DNA from: Pseudomonadota bacterium
Lineage (GTDB): Bacteria; Pseudomonadota; Gammaproteobacteria; Burkholderiales; Burkholderiaceae_C
Direction of reading: 5' to 3'
DNA length: 64,000 nucleotides
NCBI GenBank assembly: GCA_021845505.1
Contig: JAJZVU010000005.1
Location: 57,575-121,574, forward strand
This document shows positions 63,546-64,000 of the stretch, piece by piece (positions within the stretch are counted from its first letter, which is position 1; each line of letters opens with the position of its first letter). Both the position numbers and the translations under genes were made by a program. The notes beneath the pieces are model-generated. The model did not search any database. It worked only from the letters and a program-made list of their open reading frames with translations, and had not been told where the DNA came from.

Positions 63546-63574
63546 AGCGTAGCAAATGGAAAAATTTGCGGCAA
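63546..63574 (-). promoter_or_regulatory. Candidate sigma70 promoter of the PBP7 gene
   Basis: On the minus strand TTGCCG (63574-63569) and TACGCT (63551-63546) are 17 bases apart in an AT-rich stretch. The transcript would start near 63539, about 20 bases before the ATG. Confidence 0.5.
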
Positions 63575-63676
63575 GATCAAAACGTTGCGCGGCGGACTTT
63601 ATGTGATACCGGACAAAGACCTTCCCGCGCGGGTGGCCGATCCGTCCCCAGCGCTCCGCAGCCGCGCAAGCCGGCC

Positions 63677-63913
63677 TCAGCTCTCGAGGTCGGCGCGCCT
63701 GCGTCGGTACTCGTCGGAGTCGATCTCGCCGCGCGCATAGCGCTCGTCGAGGATGTCGCGCGCGCTGCGCCCGAGCATGCGGCGCTCGCGGCGGTCGTCG
63801 CCGAACTGTCGCAGCACCCCGACCGCCAGCGCGACGACCACGACCAGCAGCAGCACCATGAACAGCCAGCCGCCTCCCATGCCCCAGCCCCCGGGCCCGC
63901 CGTACCCCATCAT
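63677..63913 (-). CDS. Small SHOCT-domain membrane protein
   Basis: A 78-residue protein. A Gly/Met/Trp-rich start leads to one membrane helix (about residues 16-34, WLFMVLLLVVVVALAVGVL), a charged stretch, and a C-terminal SHOCT motif (about 50-77) with ARDILDERYARGEIDSDEY. SHOCT domains are short helical tails linked to oligomerisation. The function is unknown; such genes often lie near metal or stress genes. Two adjacent ATG codons (63913 and 63910) could both start it. Confidence 0.85.
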   Translation of the reverse strand: MMGYGGPGGWGMGGGWLFMVLLLVVVVALAVGVLRQFGDDRRERRMLGRSARDILDERYARGEIDSDEYRRRRADLES

Positions 63914-64000
63914 GGTCCGTCTCCCGCGGCGGCCGCCGGCCGCCCAGCGGCTCCGACTGTAGCGCCGGACGCCTGACCGGGCGCTGACCGCCGGGTGACA

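Overview
The window is about 64 kb of very GC-rich (roughly 70 %) chromosomal DNA that is almost entirely coding. Gene content and order (cysS-alkA-accA-tilS-lysC, pyrG-kdsA-eno-ftsB, ribF-ileS-lspA, rnm-yciO-M50-trpS, ppiA-ppiB-lpxH, SlyD-like next to RoxA) point to a betaproteobacterium of the Burkholderiales. A sulfide:quinone oxidoreductase, a split YeeE/YedE sulfur-compound transporter and a periplasmic rhodanese suggest a sulfur oxidiser, perhaps Thiomonas-like; that assignment is an inference. I see no rRNA, tRNA, insertion sequence, prophage or CRISPR array.

Layout. 0-7 kb: the end of an unidentified gene, the ribosomal oxygenase RoxA, a SlyD-like isomerase and a three-gene RbbA-type efflux operon (HlyD adaptor, double-ATPase/permease fusion, permease). 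7-12 kb: alaS-coaBC-dut on the minus strand. 12-16.4 kb: gabD, an Old Yellow Enzyme, argG and ppnP. 16.4-21.4 kb: the sulfur region, with sqr facing two half-size YeeE/YedE proteins, a secreted Cys-repeat peptide coupled to an unidentified protein, and an exported rhodanese. 21.5-28.5 kb: murB, yajQ, plsY, rnm, yciO, an M50 protease, pagL overlapping trpS, and a DedA protein. 28.7-38 kb: a cold-shock gene with a clear intrinsic terminator, ribF-ileS-lspA, a quinone reductase, a QseBC-like two-component pair and lysC. 38-47.5 kb: tilS, accA, alkA and cysS facing TPR-ppiA-ppiB-lpxH, then cysE, trmJ and suhB.

47.5-50 kb is the most accessory stretch: a 482-base noncoding region with a good sigma70 promoter, a stand-alone SARP/BTAD-like regulator, two tiny coupled genes behind a paired GGGTNNACCC palindrome, and a 1-Cys peroxiredoxin. 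50-64 kb: mutS, an alpha/beta hydrolase, pyrG-kdsA-eno-ftsB, hslO with a gamma-carbonic-anhydrase-like gene, the N-degron leucyltransferases aat and bpt, an IclR regulator whose promoter sits in a large palindrome, a PBP7-type endopeptidase with an extreme Arg/His linker, and a SHOCT membrane protein.

Recurring features are 1-14 base start/stop overlaps (ATGA, GTGA, TGATG), several TTG or GTG starts, -10 boxes so close to start codons that leaderless mRNAs are likely, and perfect GC hairpins without a T-run at convergent gene ends. The best candidates for something undescribed are the NPCAP-repeat peptide with its coupled partner inside the sulfur region, and the small-gene/SARP neighbourhood at 47.5-49.2 kb.
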